Source: Clostridiales bacterium
Lineage (GTDB): Bacteria > Bacillota > Clostridia > Christensenellales > Aristaeellaceae
NCBI GenBank assembly: GCA_015056315.1
Contig: SVGN01000001.1
Span: 186,001 to 250,000, forward strand
Length of the DNA: 64,000 nt
Direction: 5' to 3'
Below are positions 26,234-35,385 of this stretch, piece after piece (positions within the stretch are counted from its first letter, which is position 1; every line of letters begins with the position of its first letter). Below the pieces are notes generated by a model that worked only from the letters and a program-made list of their open reading frames with translations, was not told the origin of the DNA and searched no databases. A program made the translations under genes and the position numbers.

Positions 26234-28483
26234 TCAGGTGTTGAGCCAGAACAGGCTGAGCACATTGGCAGCCTCGGTGTTCTCGCTGGCCTTCAGGATC
26301 GCGTCTGTCATCTGTACGATGTCCCTGTCGCTCTTCTTGAAATCGATAAAGAGCATGGATGCCAGCCTGCGGGCGGTCTTCTTCTCGCTGTTTTGCGCAT
26401 CCGGCAGCAGGCTGCCGATCTTGTCTGCCAGCGTGTTGGTGCCGGAAGCAAGGGTGCTTTTCAGCTCCTGCATCAGTGGGCGGTTATCTGCGTAGAGGCT
26501 GCGCAGCTTGTTTGCCGCCATGTCGTGCAGCTTCAGCGAGAGCAGATCCAGTTCATCCTTCTTGGCTGTGGGATCCCACGCACTGCCGGGGGCGCTTTGT
26601 TCGCTGGTCACCAGACAGGGGTGCAGGAACAGGTCCAGGCTTCTGTGTGTATTGGTGCCCTTGAAGAAGTACCCCTCCAGCTGTTTATCGGTGGGTTTTG
26701 AGAAACCGTCCAGCATGGCGTAGGCAGCCCAGCGGTAATGCTCCACATCGGTGAGCAGATCCTCCGCCTCGGTTTTGCATGCCGCATTTTTCAGTACATG
26801 GTTTCTGTAATCGATCTGCAATGCAGCAGCCAAAGAGGCGCGGCGGTCGTAGGAGCTGTTCATAAAGGAGGTAAAGCTGCTGCGCATGCGTTCCAGATCC
26901 GGCTTCGGGCCAAGAAGGTCGAATGCGTTGCTGTATGTGCAGTTGATATAGAAGGCCTTGCGGAGCAGCTCATGGCCGAAAAGCACTTCGGTGCTGTATT
27001 GCTGCTTCAGGTTGCCTACCGGCAGCATGGAGCAATGCACGATACCGGTGTCCTCACCGGAGGGCAGGCTGCGGACGCAAACATCATGCAGCAACGGATC
27101 CAGCACATTGTATACAATGGCTACCTTCTGTTTTGCCCGTTCGGGATCCACCAGCTTCTGCCGCTCGATCTGCAGCTTGATCTGCCGGGCCAGCTGGATG
27201 TTCAGCTTGTCATCCTCGTACGCCAGCAGAACATAGTGCACATCCTTCAGCAGTGCATCGTTTGCAACGGCCATGGGATCGCTGAGGGTCTCGAAATGCA
27301 GTGAACCGATGCGGCGAACCAGCTCGGAATCCTCCGCCAGCATGGGCATGGTGCGGTACAGCTTTTGGCGGCTGGCTTCCGCCTCCACATCTGCCACGGT
27401 AACGGAGAAGGAGCAGTTCTCCACCTGCCCGCAGGGAATGCAGTTGCGCAGGAAATGGGTCGCAAGGCGCGTGTTGCCGGCGATCAGCACATTCAGCTTG
27501 CCGTGGCCTGCATCATCTCTGGCTACATAGCTCCACAACGGGTGCTTGTCCAGAATGTGTACAGCAAGGTTCTCCTTGGTGTTCAGCATACAGATGATGC
27601 GGTTCTGGGTATTCTCCGCCAGAGTGATGTACTGCTCCGAAAGCTGATCCACCACCTTTTCGGCGTGGCGGGAGTTGGCAAAGATGAAATAGTGCAGGGC
27701 ACGGTCCTTGCGCGCGCCTGTGACGGAGCCGCTCTTCTCCAGCAGCTGCATCAGCCGGTTCAGGTTGTGCTGCTCGGAGGGGTGGCACAGAATGCAGTTG
27801 ATGTGGGAAGCGTTCATGGGGAAAAACTTGCAGCTCAACGCTTCACGGTACTGCAACAGCTTCTTGAAGGAGGCACCTTCTACCTTTTCTTCCATTTCGG
27901 CATCGGCCTGGCCGTCGGTGGTGGCAAAGCAGATATAGGCCTTTACATGGTTTTCATCCAGGGTTTTCTGAATGCTCTCTGCCAGCAGGAGAGATTCCTG
28001 CGTCATATCCGAAAAGAAGAATACAGGCCCTCTGTGGAACCAGTGCAGCCAAAAGCGCCCAAGCGCGGAGGAGATGGTCTTGATCACCGCAAAGGCACAC
28101 AGCAGCGGGCACAGGGCATGTTGGGCAATGCAGTAGGATGCGTAGATCTGCCCGGATGCACTGGCTGTTTGCAGATTGCCAAGAAACTGACCGTCGATCA
28201 GCTCGATGCCCGTTTCGATGGCCTTATCAAGATCGCCGCCAAGGCCGACCGTCTGTATGCCGATGACCACGCTGTGCACGGTGCTGTCCAGCACAGTCTC
28301 GCCGAAATCCCGGTAGATGGGAATACGGATCACCGTGACCGAAAGGATGCACAATGCGGTGATCACACTCAGGCGGATGGGGGATCTGTGATGGTTCCGG
28401 AAGCGATAGATGGTAAGAATGGCAGCCGCAGCAAGCAGCAGTATCGAGACCGGCATACGGATGAGGAATGGGTTTTGCAGCAT
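26234..28483 (-). CDS. Membrane protein with two Rossmann-like (RCK/TrkA-N type) domains and a RyR-like domain
   Basis: 749 residues. Hydrophobic segments at about 10-26, 36-54 and 117-141 anchor it; an amphipathic, Gly-rich stretch (VVIGIQTVGLGGDLD, 72-86) lies between the second and third. Two Rossmann-like units follow: one from about 152 (GPVFFFSDMTQESLLLAESI) and one from about 329 (KLNVLIAGNTRLATHFL). The layout resembles tandem RCK domains of gated ion channels. About residues 579-629 (VEHYRWAAYAMLDGF...FLHPCLVT) look like the ryanodine-receptor (RyR) repeat, with its conserved W and HP-LV elements. ATG 28483 follows AAGGAGA. It is divergent from the TIR gene. Domain names are from pattern reading only; channel activity is inferred. 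Confidence 0.72.
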   Translation of the reverse strand: MLQNPFLIRMPVSILLLAAAAILTIYRFRNHHRSPIRLSVITALCILSVTVIRIPIYRDFGETVLDSTVHSVVIGIQTVGLGGDLDKAIETGIELIDGQFLGNLQTASASGQIYASYCIAQHALCPLLCAFAVIKTISSALGRFWLHWFHRGPVFFFSDMTQESLLLAESIQKTLDENHVKAYICFATTDGQADAEMEEKVEGASFKKLLQYREALSCKFFPMNASHINCILCHPSEQHNLNRLMQLLEKSGSVTGARKDRALHYFIFANSRHAEKVVDQLSEQYITLAENTQNRIICMLNTKENLAVHILDKHPLWSYVARDDAGHGKLNVLIAGNTRLATHFLRNCIPCGQVENCSFSVTVADVEAEASRQKLYRTMPMLAEDSELVRRIGSLHFETLSDPMAVANDALLKDVHYVLLAYEDDKLNIQLARQIKLQIERQKLVDPERAKQKVAIVYNVLDPLLHDVCVRSLPSGEDTGIVHCSMLPVGNLKQQYSTEVLFGHELLRKAFYINCTYSNAFDLLGPKPDLERMRSSFTSFMNSSYDRRASLAAALQIDYRNHVLKNAACKTEAEDLLTDVEHYRWAAYAMLDGFSKPTDKQLEGYFFKGTNTHRSLDLFLHPCLVTSEQSAPGSAWDPTAKKDELDLLSLKLHDMAANKLRSLYADNRPLMQELKSTLASGTNTLADKIGSLLPDAQNSEKKTARRLASMLFIDFKKSDRDIVQMTDAILKASENTEAANVLSLFWLNT

Positions 28484-28526
28484 AGATATTCTCCTTGTTA
28501 ACAGCATGTACCGGGGCAATGAAGCC

Positions 28527-28555
28527 ATTATAGCACAGGCGGCACCCGCGGGCAA
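28527..28555 (-). promoter_or_regulatory. Promoter of the RyR-like membrane protein gene
   Basis: Minus strand: -35 TTGCCC (28555-28550), 17-bp spacer, -10 TATAAT (28532-28527) with extended TGC. Confidence 0.65.
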
Positions 28556-28593
28556 GAAACACACCTTTCCTGATGACTTTGGCATGCTTCTTA

Positions 28594-28623
28594 TTGACAG
28601 CTTTGGTTTTGGGTTGCTATAAT
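28594..28623 (+). promoter_or_regulatory. Promoter of the TIR/beta-propeller gene
   Basis: -35 TTGACA (28594-28599), 18-bp spacer, -10 TATAAT (28618-28623) with extended TGC. Near-consensus, so constitutive expression is likely unless repressed. The two divergent -35 elements are 38 bp apart. Confidence 0.75.
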
Positions 28624-28668
28624 TCAAATAAGTATAATATGTTAATTTGCTTACAAAGGGGGTCTGTT

Positions 28669-31600
28669 GTGAAAAGCCCGAACAGTACCTATTTGATCGA
28701 AAACCAAAAGCGTTTCGATTACTACGCGTTTATCAGCTATAAGCATCTGGATAAGCGCTGGGCAAAGTGGGTGCAGAAGCAGCTGGAGTACTACCGGCTG
28801 CCAAACCAGCTGTGCAAGGCACACAGCACGCCCAAGCACATCATGCCGGTTTTCCGCGATGAGACCGACCTGGCAGGCGGCAAGAACGTGAAGGATCACC
28901 TGCTGGACAAGATCAACCGCAGTAAATACCTGATCGTGATCTGCTCCCGCAATATGCAGACATCGCCCAAGTATATCGATTATGAGATTGAGTCTTTTTT
29001 GGCTGCGGGCAACCCATCCTCCCGTATCCTGCCGCTGATCGTGGATGGAGAAGCCAACTCCCGGGATCCGGAGAAGGAATGCCTGCCGCCCGCCCTCAAG
29101 GCCATGGGCGAGAATATGCCGCTCGGCATCACCATGAACCACAAAAGGCGCAAGGATACGGTGCTCAAGCTGATCGCCTCCATTCTGGAGCTGGAGCTTT
29201 CCTCCCTTCGCTCTCACGACCAGGAACGGAAGAACCGCCGTATCATTGCTTCGCTGTGCGGCGGTCTTGCAGCCTCTCTGGCTCTTGGCGGCTTCATTGC
29301 CTGGGAGGGCCTGAAGGTGAAGCAGGCCGGTATGCGCGAGCAGCTCACCTATGCTGAGGATACCTTCCGGCAGGGAGACAGGCTCAACGCCGCAAGGCAG
29401 ACCGCAGCGGTGGAAGCTGACTATCTGCCTCTGATGGATCAGGAGATCCTTGAGAACGCCCAGGAGCTGAAACTGCTCTCTGCCATTCATCCCAAATACA
29501 GACCGGTGGTCAGCCTTGCCCCCGTTACGGCAGACAGCCGCCTGCTCTTTACCGCAGACGGCGCGTATGTGATGGTGATCACCGAAAATACGGTGCAGAA
29601 ATTCGATATGCAGGGCCGCAGTGTTATGCGCTATGAGGTGTCCCAGCACGCACACCGGATCGTGGATGTATGCGCAGACGGTATTCATGCGGCGGTGGTC
29701 AGCTTCTATCTGCCCGGGCTGGAGGGCTCTCACCTCTGGTTGTGGAACATGGAGACAGATACCGCTGTATGTGAGTTGGTATCCAGCGCCGCTTACGACC
29801 AGAACGATGCCAAGATGGGCTATCTGGGCGGTGTGGTGGATGCGGCCTTCAGCCCGGACGGTTCCCTGGTCTGCGCCTGGCGGGACGGCGACGGTTACTA
29901 CAACCAAAACGACGAGCTGGCCGCCTGGAATGCCCAGACCGGTGAAAAGCTATTCAGCTTCTCCGGCGAGCTGCTGGGTAAGATGAACCAGCCCTACGAG
30001 GTAGAAGCCTTCGAGTTTATCGGCTCCGATACTCTTCACTGGATGGGCAGCAGCAACCATGTCTTCTATACCCTTGGGGATGAAGCCCCTGTTGCCATCC
30101 CCAAGAACCGTATGCCCAGAAAGGTCAGCGGCGGTGCACAGAAGGAATGGTCGCTGACGCATATGCGCTACACCATGGCATACGATGCAGAAAGCGGTCT
30201 TGTTACCCTGACCGATCTGGCAGACGGGAATAGGCTGGAGATCCCCGGAGCGACGGAATGTATTTATGTGGAAGGCGGCAGCAAGCTCCTGCTCTTTGGA
30301 AACCATGAGGGGGAAAGCTGCTCCCTTTGGCAGGTAGATCTGCCTACCCTGAGTCTTGATAACTGTATCGAAGACTTTGCTGTTGTTTGCCGGGGCAAGA
30401 CCCTTACCTCTGCCGACTACTTGCCCGGCAGCCCGTATCTGTACCTTACGCTGAATAACAGCGAGCTATACCGCCTCACCCTTGCCGATGGCACATGGCT
30501 GCCCATTGGCGGGGCAGCGGCTTATACGCCGATCGCCCACATCGGAACAACGGATGTGCTGGCTGCCTCCCTCAGCGGCAAGACCGGCATTCTGGAGGTG
30601 GAGGGCACGAGCGTACGTCGGTATATCATCGACGAACGGATCGATGAGCTTTCCGAAACGGCCGTGTTTTCTGCGACCCATATGGCAATGGCGCATAACG
30701 GCTCCTATTTCCTCTATCCGCGTGAGCATCCCGGTACGGCTCTGGTAACGGGTCTTTCTGCGGGTAGCGGAGTCTATACCGCAGCCGGGAGCGGTGGCCG
30801 GCTGGTCGTGCAGGGCAGCGGCAACGAGCTGCGTATATGGAACGGTGATGCGCTTTCAGCGAACCTGACCCTCGATAATGCAGTCTGCGGCGTATGGGTC
30901 GGCAGCGATACGGTGCTGGCTCTGACCGAAACGGAGATTCTGCTTTACGATGCAGGCGGGAACCTGTTGCGTTCTGCCGCCCCGGCTGAGGGGCAGCTCT
31001 ACTGCTCCTTCAAGGCCTCCGGGGATGGCAGCCGTATTCTTGTGTTGAGCAAGGAAGATGCGGTATTCGGCAATAGGCCGTACCACCTTACGCTGCTCAA
31101 CGGTTCCGATCTCGGCCCGATTGCCCGGGTAACGGATCGGGTGCATGCAGCTTCCTCCAGTGCCTATGAGATCGCATACGATCTCTCCGACGATGGCAAG
31201 TGGATCGGCGCTGTGGAACGCATCTCCGAAGAGGGCGAGGAGCAGTACCAGCTCTCCACCGGCGTTTTCAGCGGTAAGGATGGTTCTCTGCTGGCCCAGA
31301 GCCAGAGCATCAATAATGCCGATGTGCCGGTGTTCGACCTGATCGGCGTAGCCAACGGCATCGCTTCCGCCTACCGCCAGCAGTATGTTACCTTTGGCGC
31401 AGGCGATACCATGCTGAGCGGTCTGCAATACGGCACCTGGATCTTCGACCTTGCTGCCATGGAGACCCGGAGCTTCCTGTCCGAGGGCACCAACTGCGAT
31501 GCCCTGCCCGTGCTGATGCGCAACGGCCGTTTGCTGTACCCGGCCAGCGGCCTGCATGTGTGGGATACAACTCACGGCAAGCTGGAAGCGACCCTGGCCC

Positions 31601-31842
31601 ATACCGTAGCCGAGACCGATATCAACGCCATGCTGAAGCCCGAGAACCAGAACCGGCTGTATCTTTCCGATGATGAGAAATGGTTGGTCTTCACCGGGGC
31701 GGAGGATACGTGGCTCTACCGTACCGACGATTGGAGCAGACAAACAGTGCTGGCAGCCCAGCCCTGCCGCATCCTGTATTTGGATAGTACCCTGCTGATC
31801 TACAACACGCCCGATGGGCTGTTTCGCTTTGAATTACCGTAG
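28669..31842 (+). CDS. TIR domain - transmembrane - beta-propeller (WD40-like) protein
   Basis: 1057 residues from GTG 28669, with AAAGGGGG at 28655-28662; no ATG fits better. The TIR domain spans about residues 15-130: FDYYAFISYKHLDKRW, the BB-loop region PVFRDETDLAGG, KYLIVICSRNMQTSPKYIDYEIESFL (candidate catalytic Glu E106) and ILPLIVDG. One transmembrane helix lies at about 192-212, with the TIR side probably cytoplasmic. A short helical part and then about 750 residues of WD40/quinoprotein-like repeats follow (e.g. AAFSPDGSLVCAWRDGDG). Bacterial TIR domains are commonly NADases or adaptors in defence. Here an extracytoplasmic propeller could be the sensor. Partnership with the divergent gene is inferred. 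Confidence 0.8.
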   Translation: MKSPNSTYLIENQKRFDYYAFISYKHLDKRWAKWVQKQLEYYRLPNQLCKAHSTPKHIMPVFRDETDLAGGKNVKDHLLDKINRSKYLIVICSRNMQTSPKYIDYEIESFLAAGNPSSRILPLIVDGEANSRDPEKECLPPALKAMGENMPLGITMNHKRRKDTVLKLIASILELELSSLRSHDQERKNRRIIASLCGGLAASLALGGFIAWEGLKVKQAGMREQLTYAEDTFRQGDRLNAARQTAAVEADYLPLMDQEILENAQELKLLSAIHPKYRPVVSLAPVTADSRLLFTADGAYVMVITENTVQKFDMQGRSVMRYEVSQHAHRIVDVCADGIHAAVVSFYLPGLEGSHLWLWNMETDTAVCELVSSAAYDQNDAKMGYLGGVVDAAFSPDGSLVCAWRDGDGYYNQNDELAAWNAQTGEKLFSFSGELLGKMNQPYEVEAFEFIGSDTLHWMGSSNHVFYTLGDEAPVAIPKNRMPRKVSGGAQKEWSLTHMRYTMAYDAESGLVTLTDLADGNRLEIPGATECIYVEGGSKLLLFGNHEGESCSLWQVDLPTLSLDNCIEDFAVVCRGKTLTSADYLPGSPYLYLTLNNSELYRLTLADGTWLPIGGAAAYTPIAHIGTTDVLAASLSGKTGILEVEGTSVRRYIIDERIDELSETAVFSATHMAMAHNGSYFLYPREHPGTALVTGLSAGSGVYTAAGSGGRLVVQGSGNELRIWNGDALSANLTLDNAVCGVWVGSDTVLALTETEILLYDAGGNLLRSAAPAEGQLYCSFKASGDGSRILVLSKEDAVFGNRPYHLTLLNGSDLGPIARVTDRVHAASSSAYEIAYDLSDDGKWIGAVERISEEGEEQYQLSTGVFSGKDGSLLAQSQSINNADVPVFDLIGVANGIASAYRQQYVTFGAGDTMLSGLQYGTWIFDLAAMETRSFLSEGTNCDALPVLMRNGRLLYPASGLHVWDTTHGKLEATLAHTVAETDINAMLKPENQNRLYLSDDEKWLVFTGAEDTWLYRTDDWSRQTVLAAQPCRILYLDSTLLIYNTPDGLFRFELP

Positions 31843-31867
31843 AACCATACCGAAAGGAGAATGACAC

Positions 31868-32494
31868 ATGAAAAAACTGCTTTCTCTCAGCCTTGCGCTG
31901 CTTCTGATGCTGCTGGCGCTCGTACCTTCCGGGGCATTGGCTCAGCAGATCTACACCAGCGAGACCCTCACCACCATCAACGATGTATTCTTCACCTACA
32001 TGCTCGCTCTTTGCCAAGGGGAGCCCGAGATCGATATGGTGGGTACCACCGGTCTCATCCAGTACAGCGACAACAGCTTCACTTACGGATACAACGATGT
32101 GGGCGTGATCCACGGCGGTGCCTACAGCCAGAAGAACACGGTCACGCTGGGTATGGGTACCGGCCTTGAGGAGAACGAGGACCATTGGTACATGTCTCTC
32201 ACCTTCAGCCCGGAGGCTTCCGACCTGACCATTCAGGGCTGCGGCTATGCTTTTATGCTGGCCTGCGGTCAGGTGGGTCTGCAGCTGCCCGAGGATATGG
32301 ATGAGAGCAGCGATCTCGTCTGGGGCATGCTGGATGTGCTCTTCTCTCAGGATGAGATCGCCATCGAGATGAACGGTCTGGTGTTCATCCACAAGGCGCT
32401 GGAGGGCGGCAGCCACCTGCTCGCTGTAGATTCGCTGCCCTACTATAACGGCTTTTACTATAACAGCATCGAAAACTATTATGTGATCGAGTAA
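31868..32494 (+). CDS. Small secreted protein of unknown function
   Basis: Not recognised. 208 residues with a clear signal peptide (MKKLLSLSLALLLMLLALVPSGALA, cut before QQIY). The mature part is acidic, without cysteines in a pattern, and ends FYYNSIENYYVIE. GAAAGGAGA precedes the ATG. It starts 25 bp after the TIR gene and is followed by a terminator, so it is probably the last gene of that transcript. A soluble extracytoplasmic partner is possible but nothing in the sequence proves it. Confidence 0.72.
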   Translation: MKKLLSLSLALLLMLLALVPSGALAQQIYTSETLTTINDVFFTYMLALCQGEPEIDMVGTTGLIQYSDNSFTYGYNDVGVIHGGAYSQKNTVTLGMGTGLEENEDHWYMSLTFSPEASDLTIQGCGYAFMLACGQVGLQLPEDMDESSDLVWGMLDVLFSQDEIAIEMNGLVFIHKALEGGSHLLAVDSLPYYNGFYYNSIENYYVIE

Positions 32495-32506
32495 GCACGC
32501 AGCCCA

Positions 32507-32538
32507 CCCTCCGCCAAACTGTGGCGGAGGGGATTTTT
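32507..32538 (+). terminator. Terminator of the TIR transcript
   Basis: CCCTCCGCCA (32507-32516) pairs with TGGCGGAGGG (32522-32531); a T-run follows. Confidence 0.85.
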
Positions 32539-32574
32539 GTGCCCGAATAACGCGAGTTATTGTTCGATACCGTC

Positions 32575-32602
32575 TTGTTATTCCGGCAGGATGTGCTATA
32601 AT
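32575..32602 (+). promoter_or_regulatory. Promoter of the glycosidase-like gene
   Basis: -35 TTGTTA (32575-32580), 16-bp spacer, -10 TATAAT (32597-32602) with extended TGC. A small stem TTCGGT/ACCGAA (32615-32630) lies in the leader. Confidence 0.65.
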
Positions 32603-32649
32603 GCAGCCAACAGCTTCGGTAAAAACCGAATATATCAGGAGGATGCGCA

Positions 32650-34425
32650 ATGGGTAACTATCGCAATTTCAAACTGGTGGTCTATTTTGTTGCACACGGA
32701 ACCATTACTGAGACCCGGGAAAAGCTGGAGAAGGAGATTGCTTTCTTCAAACGGCATATGCGGCTGGATAAGGTGTATCTGGAGCCCTTCCGCTCCGGCG
32801 ATTTTGCCTCCCACAAGCAGGTGGAGCTCTGCCGTGCTGTGTTCGAAGAAAACGGCATCGAAGTGGCGGGCGGCATCACTACCACCATCGGTACGCCGGA
32901 AGGGGATGCGCCCAAACAGCGCTTGTTCGATACCTTCTGCTATAACGACTCCAAGATGACCGAGCGTCTTAAGGAGGTCTCCTCTTTCCTGGGTGAACAC
33001 TTCTCCGAGTTCATCATCGACGATTTCTTCTTTACCAACTGCACCTGCGAAGCCTGCCGGGCCGGGCGGGACAGCTTCAACGCAGCCCACGGCATCGCCG
33101 ATGGCAGCTGGCAGGAATACCGCTTGGATCTGATGGAGCGGGTGAGCCGGGAATACATCATTGAGCCTGCCCGGGCCAAGAACCCCGATATCCGGATCAC
33201 CATCAAGTACCCCAACTGGGCAGAGAGCTACCAGGAGACCGGCTACAACCCTGCCGCCCAGCGCAAGCTGTTCGATAACGTGTATACCGGCACCGAGACC
33301 CGTGATTATGTGACCACTGACCAGCACCTGCCCCGTTACCTGAGTTACAGCCTGATGACCTATTTCGAAAACATGTGGCCCGGCCACAACGGCGGCGGGT
33401 GGTTCGACCCCTACGATCTGCATGTGATGGAGCAGTATCTGGAGCAGGCTTACCTTACCGCCTTCTCCAAGCCCAAAGAGCTGATGATGTTCTGTTTCCA
33501 GTCGCTGGTGGATACCATGCGGGTGCCCGCGCTCGGCTTCCAGCTGGATAAGCTGGATGAGACGCTGGATCACGCAGGTGACCCCATCGGTATTTCCTGC
33601 TATCTGCCCGATAACAGCCAGGGCGAGGATAACATTCAGGATTTCCTCGGTATGGTAGGCTTCCCGATCGTGTGTACGCCGTACTTCCCGGAGAATGCAC
33701 CCTCCATTTTGCTCACCCGTGCAGCTGCCTGTGATAAGGATATCGTATCGAAGCTGGAAGCCTATGTTGCTGGCGGCGGCAAAGCAATCGTGACCAACGG
33801 CTTTGTAGAAGCAACGGCAGATCGGGGCATCTACCGCATCACCTCTGTGCGTATGCGCGGCCGCCGCATCAGCGGGCGGGATTACCGTATCGAGACCACG
33901 CCCCGCAACGGTCGTACCGCGCTCACCTTCCCCAAGGGGCGGGAGGAGATCACGGTGCCGGTTGCCGAGTTCCGCAACAACGCCACTTGGGCGCTGGTCA
34001 AAGTTGGCAGTGGGCAGGAAAGCTACGGCATTCTGCTGAAGGATACCTACGGCAAGGGGCAGATGTACACCCTTACCGTACCCGAAAGCTTCCCGGATGT
34101 GTACAAGCTCCCCTCCGAGGTGCTCACCCGCCTGCATGCAGAATTCCCGGTGGGCGGTGTGTATCTGGAGGCAGAGGGACAGATCAGCCTGTTTGTTTAC
34201 GATAACGATACCTTCATCGTGTACCCTTATGTGGAATGGGGCGCACAGCCTGCATACGTTAAAGTGCATGTAACGGGCAAGGCCTCCGCGCTGCTCCTGC
34301 CCACCCAGAAGAACGAAAAGGGTGGGGCAAGGCGCATCCTGCCGCTGTATGCCAATGACGAAAAGACCGTCTTTGAGCTTTATACCATGCCCGGCCAGTA
34401 CGTGATCTACAAGATCGAACGATAA
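32650..34425 (+). CDS. Putative TIM-barrel glycoside-hydrolase-like protein, family not identified
   Basis: 591 residues without signal peptide. The N-terminal part reads like a (beta/alpha)8 barrel: KLVVYFVAHG, KVYLEPFRS, VAGGITTTIG and FIIDDFFFTNCTCEACR, where D124-D125 at a strand end are followed by a Cys cluster (C131, C133, C136). ITIKYPNW and YTGTETRD also match barrel strands. A middle part (about 365-400, LEAYVAGGGKAIVTNGFVE) resembles the flavodoxin-like domain seen after barrels in some glycosidases. The C-terminus (about 480-591) looks like a beta-sandwich. AGGAGG precedes the ATG. No glycosidase family can be named; the two Asp are candidate catalytic residues by inference only. 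Confidence 0.7.
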   Translation: MGNYRNFKLVVYFVAHGTITETREKLEKEIAFFKRHMRLDKVYLEPFRSGDFASHKQVELCRAVFEENGIEVAGGITTTIGTPEGDAPKQRLFDTFCYNDSKMTERLKEVSSFLGEHFSEFIIDDFFFTNCTCEACRAGRDSFNAAHGIADGSWQEYRLDLMERVSREYIIEPARAKNPDIRITIKYPNWAESYQETGYNPAAQRKLFDNVYTGTETRDYVTTDQHLPRYLSYSLMTYFENMWPGHNGGGWFDPYDLHVMEQYLEQAYLTAFSKPKELMMFCFQSLVDTMRVPALGFQLDKLDETLDHAGDPIGISCYLPDNSQGEDNIQDFLGMVGFPIVCTPYFPENAPSILLTRAAACDKDIVSKLEAYVAGGGKAIVTNGFVEATADRGIYRITSVRMRGRRISGRDYRIETTPRNGRTALTFPKGREEITVPVAEFRNNATWALVKVGSGQESYGILLKDTYGKGQMYTLTVPESFPDVYKLPSEVLTRLHAEFPVGGVYLEAEGQISLFVYDNDTFIVYPYVEWGAQPAYVKVHVTGKASALLLPTQKNEKGGARRILPLYANDEKTVFELYTMPGQYVIYKIER

Positions 34426-34466
34426 AAGATGAGGCGGGCAGCTCAGAACATGCTGAGCTGCTCGCC
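34424..34466 (-). terminator. Terminator overlapping the 3' end of the radical SAM gene
   Basis: GGCGGGCAGCTCAG (34433-34446) pairs with CTGAGCTGCTCGCC (34453-34466) except one mismatch; loop AACATG. On the minus strand a CTTTT run follows. The stem contains the last codons and the stop of the gene, and may also end the + strand transcript. Confidence 0.65.
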
Positions 34467-35315
34467 TTCTGCTTTGCTGTGGGGAAATTCGTGGAGGTAC
34501 GCAAATACGTCCTCCGGTTTGTTCAGCATTCCGTAACGATCGGTCACCTTCAGGAAGTGCTGCATCAGTTTGGGGTGGTTGTCGCTGGTGCATTCGTAGG
34601 CGTTTCCAAAACGCTGAATGTAGCGCTGCTTCATGCCGGGAAAGTGGCGATCCAGCGCCTGATAGAAGTACTCCCGATCTCCGTCCCGGATGGTGGTGCC
34701 GAAGCCGAAGTTCATGATCCCTTTGACGCCCGCATCGATGCAGAGCTCCAGAAGCCCCCGCAGGTTCTCTTCCGTATCGTTGATGAAGGGAAGAATGGGG
34801 CAGAGCCATACCACTGTGGGTATGCCCGCCTTCTGCAGCTCCTTGAGCACCTGATACCGGCGCTGCGTGCCGCAGACATTCGGCTCCAGAATGCTGCACA
34901 GCTGCTCATCGAAGGTCGTCAGCGTGATCTGCACCACGCACTTGGCCTTTTGCTCAATGGCATTGAGCAGATCCAGATCCCGCAGGATCAGGTCGCTCTT
35001 GGTTTGTACCGCAGCACCAAAGCCGTACCTTTGGATGATCTCCAGACACCGCCTTGTGAACTGCAGCTCTTTTTCGCAATGCATATAGGGGTCGCTCATG
35101 GCCCCGGTGCCGATCATGCAGCGCTTACGTTTGCTGCGAAGAGCGGCTTCCAGAAGTGCGGGGGCATTCTCTTTTACTTCGATGTCTTCAAAGGCGTGGG
35201 TCATATGGTAACAGGTGCTGCGGCTATCGCAATAAATGCAGCCATGCGTGCAGCCTCTATAGATATTCATACCGTTGTGCTGGGAGAGGAGTCCCTTTGC
35301 GGTAACAAAATGCAT
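34443..35315 (-). CDS. SPL-type radical SAM protein
   Basis: 290 residues. The [4Fe-4S] cluster motif is RGCTHGCIYCDS (CxxxCxxC) near residue 21, in the form seen in the spore-photoproduct-lyase-like/Rv2578c family. GTGAMSDPYMHCEKEL and TKSDLILRDLDLL follow, as does ITLTTFDEQL. Family members are of uncertain function; true spore photoproduct lyase is longer and differs at the cluster. The gene has a TAACAAAATGC context at its start with a GGGGG-rich upstream region. It lies downstream of the TPR gene in the same direction, separated by a terminator. Confidence 0.85.
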   Translation of the reverse strand: MHFVTAKGLLSQHNGMNIYRGCTHGCIYCDSRSTCYHMTHAFEDIEVKENAPALLEAALRSKRKRCMIGTGAMSDPYMHCEKELQFTRRCLEIIQRYGFGAAVQTKSDLILRDLDLLNAIEQKAKCVVQITLTTFDEQLCSILEPNVCGTQRRYQVLKELQKAGIPTVVWLCPILPFINDTEENLRGLLELCIDAGVKGIMNFGFGTTIRDGDREYFYQALDRHFPGMKQRYIQRFGNAYECTSDNHPKLMQHFLKVTDRYGMLNKPEDVFAYLHEFPHSKAEGEQLSMF

Positions 35316-35330
35316 GGCATCACCCCCTTC

Positions 35331-35361
35331 AAAAAAGCCCGGAGTGCACGATGCTCCGGGC
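35331..35361 (-). terminator. Terminator of the TPR gene
   Basis: GCCCGGAG (35337-35344) pairs with CTCCGGGC (35354-35361); on the minus strand six T follow. Confidence 0.85.
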
Positions 35362-35385
35362 TGCTGATATATATATTTGCGGAAA

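Noticed and set aside
26234-32494. Calling the TIR region a Thoeris system
   Set aside because: No ThsA-type SIR2/Macro effector is present; only the TIR domain is shared, so a known system name is not justified.
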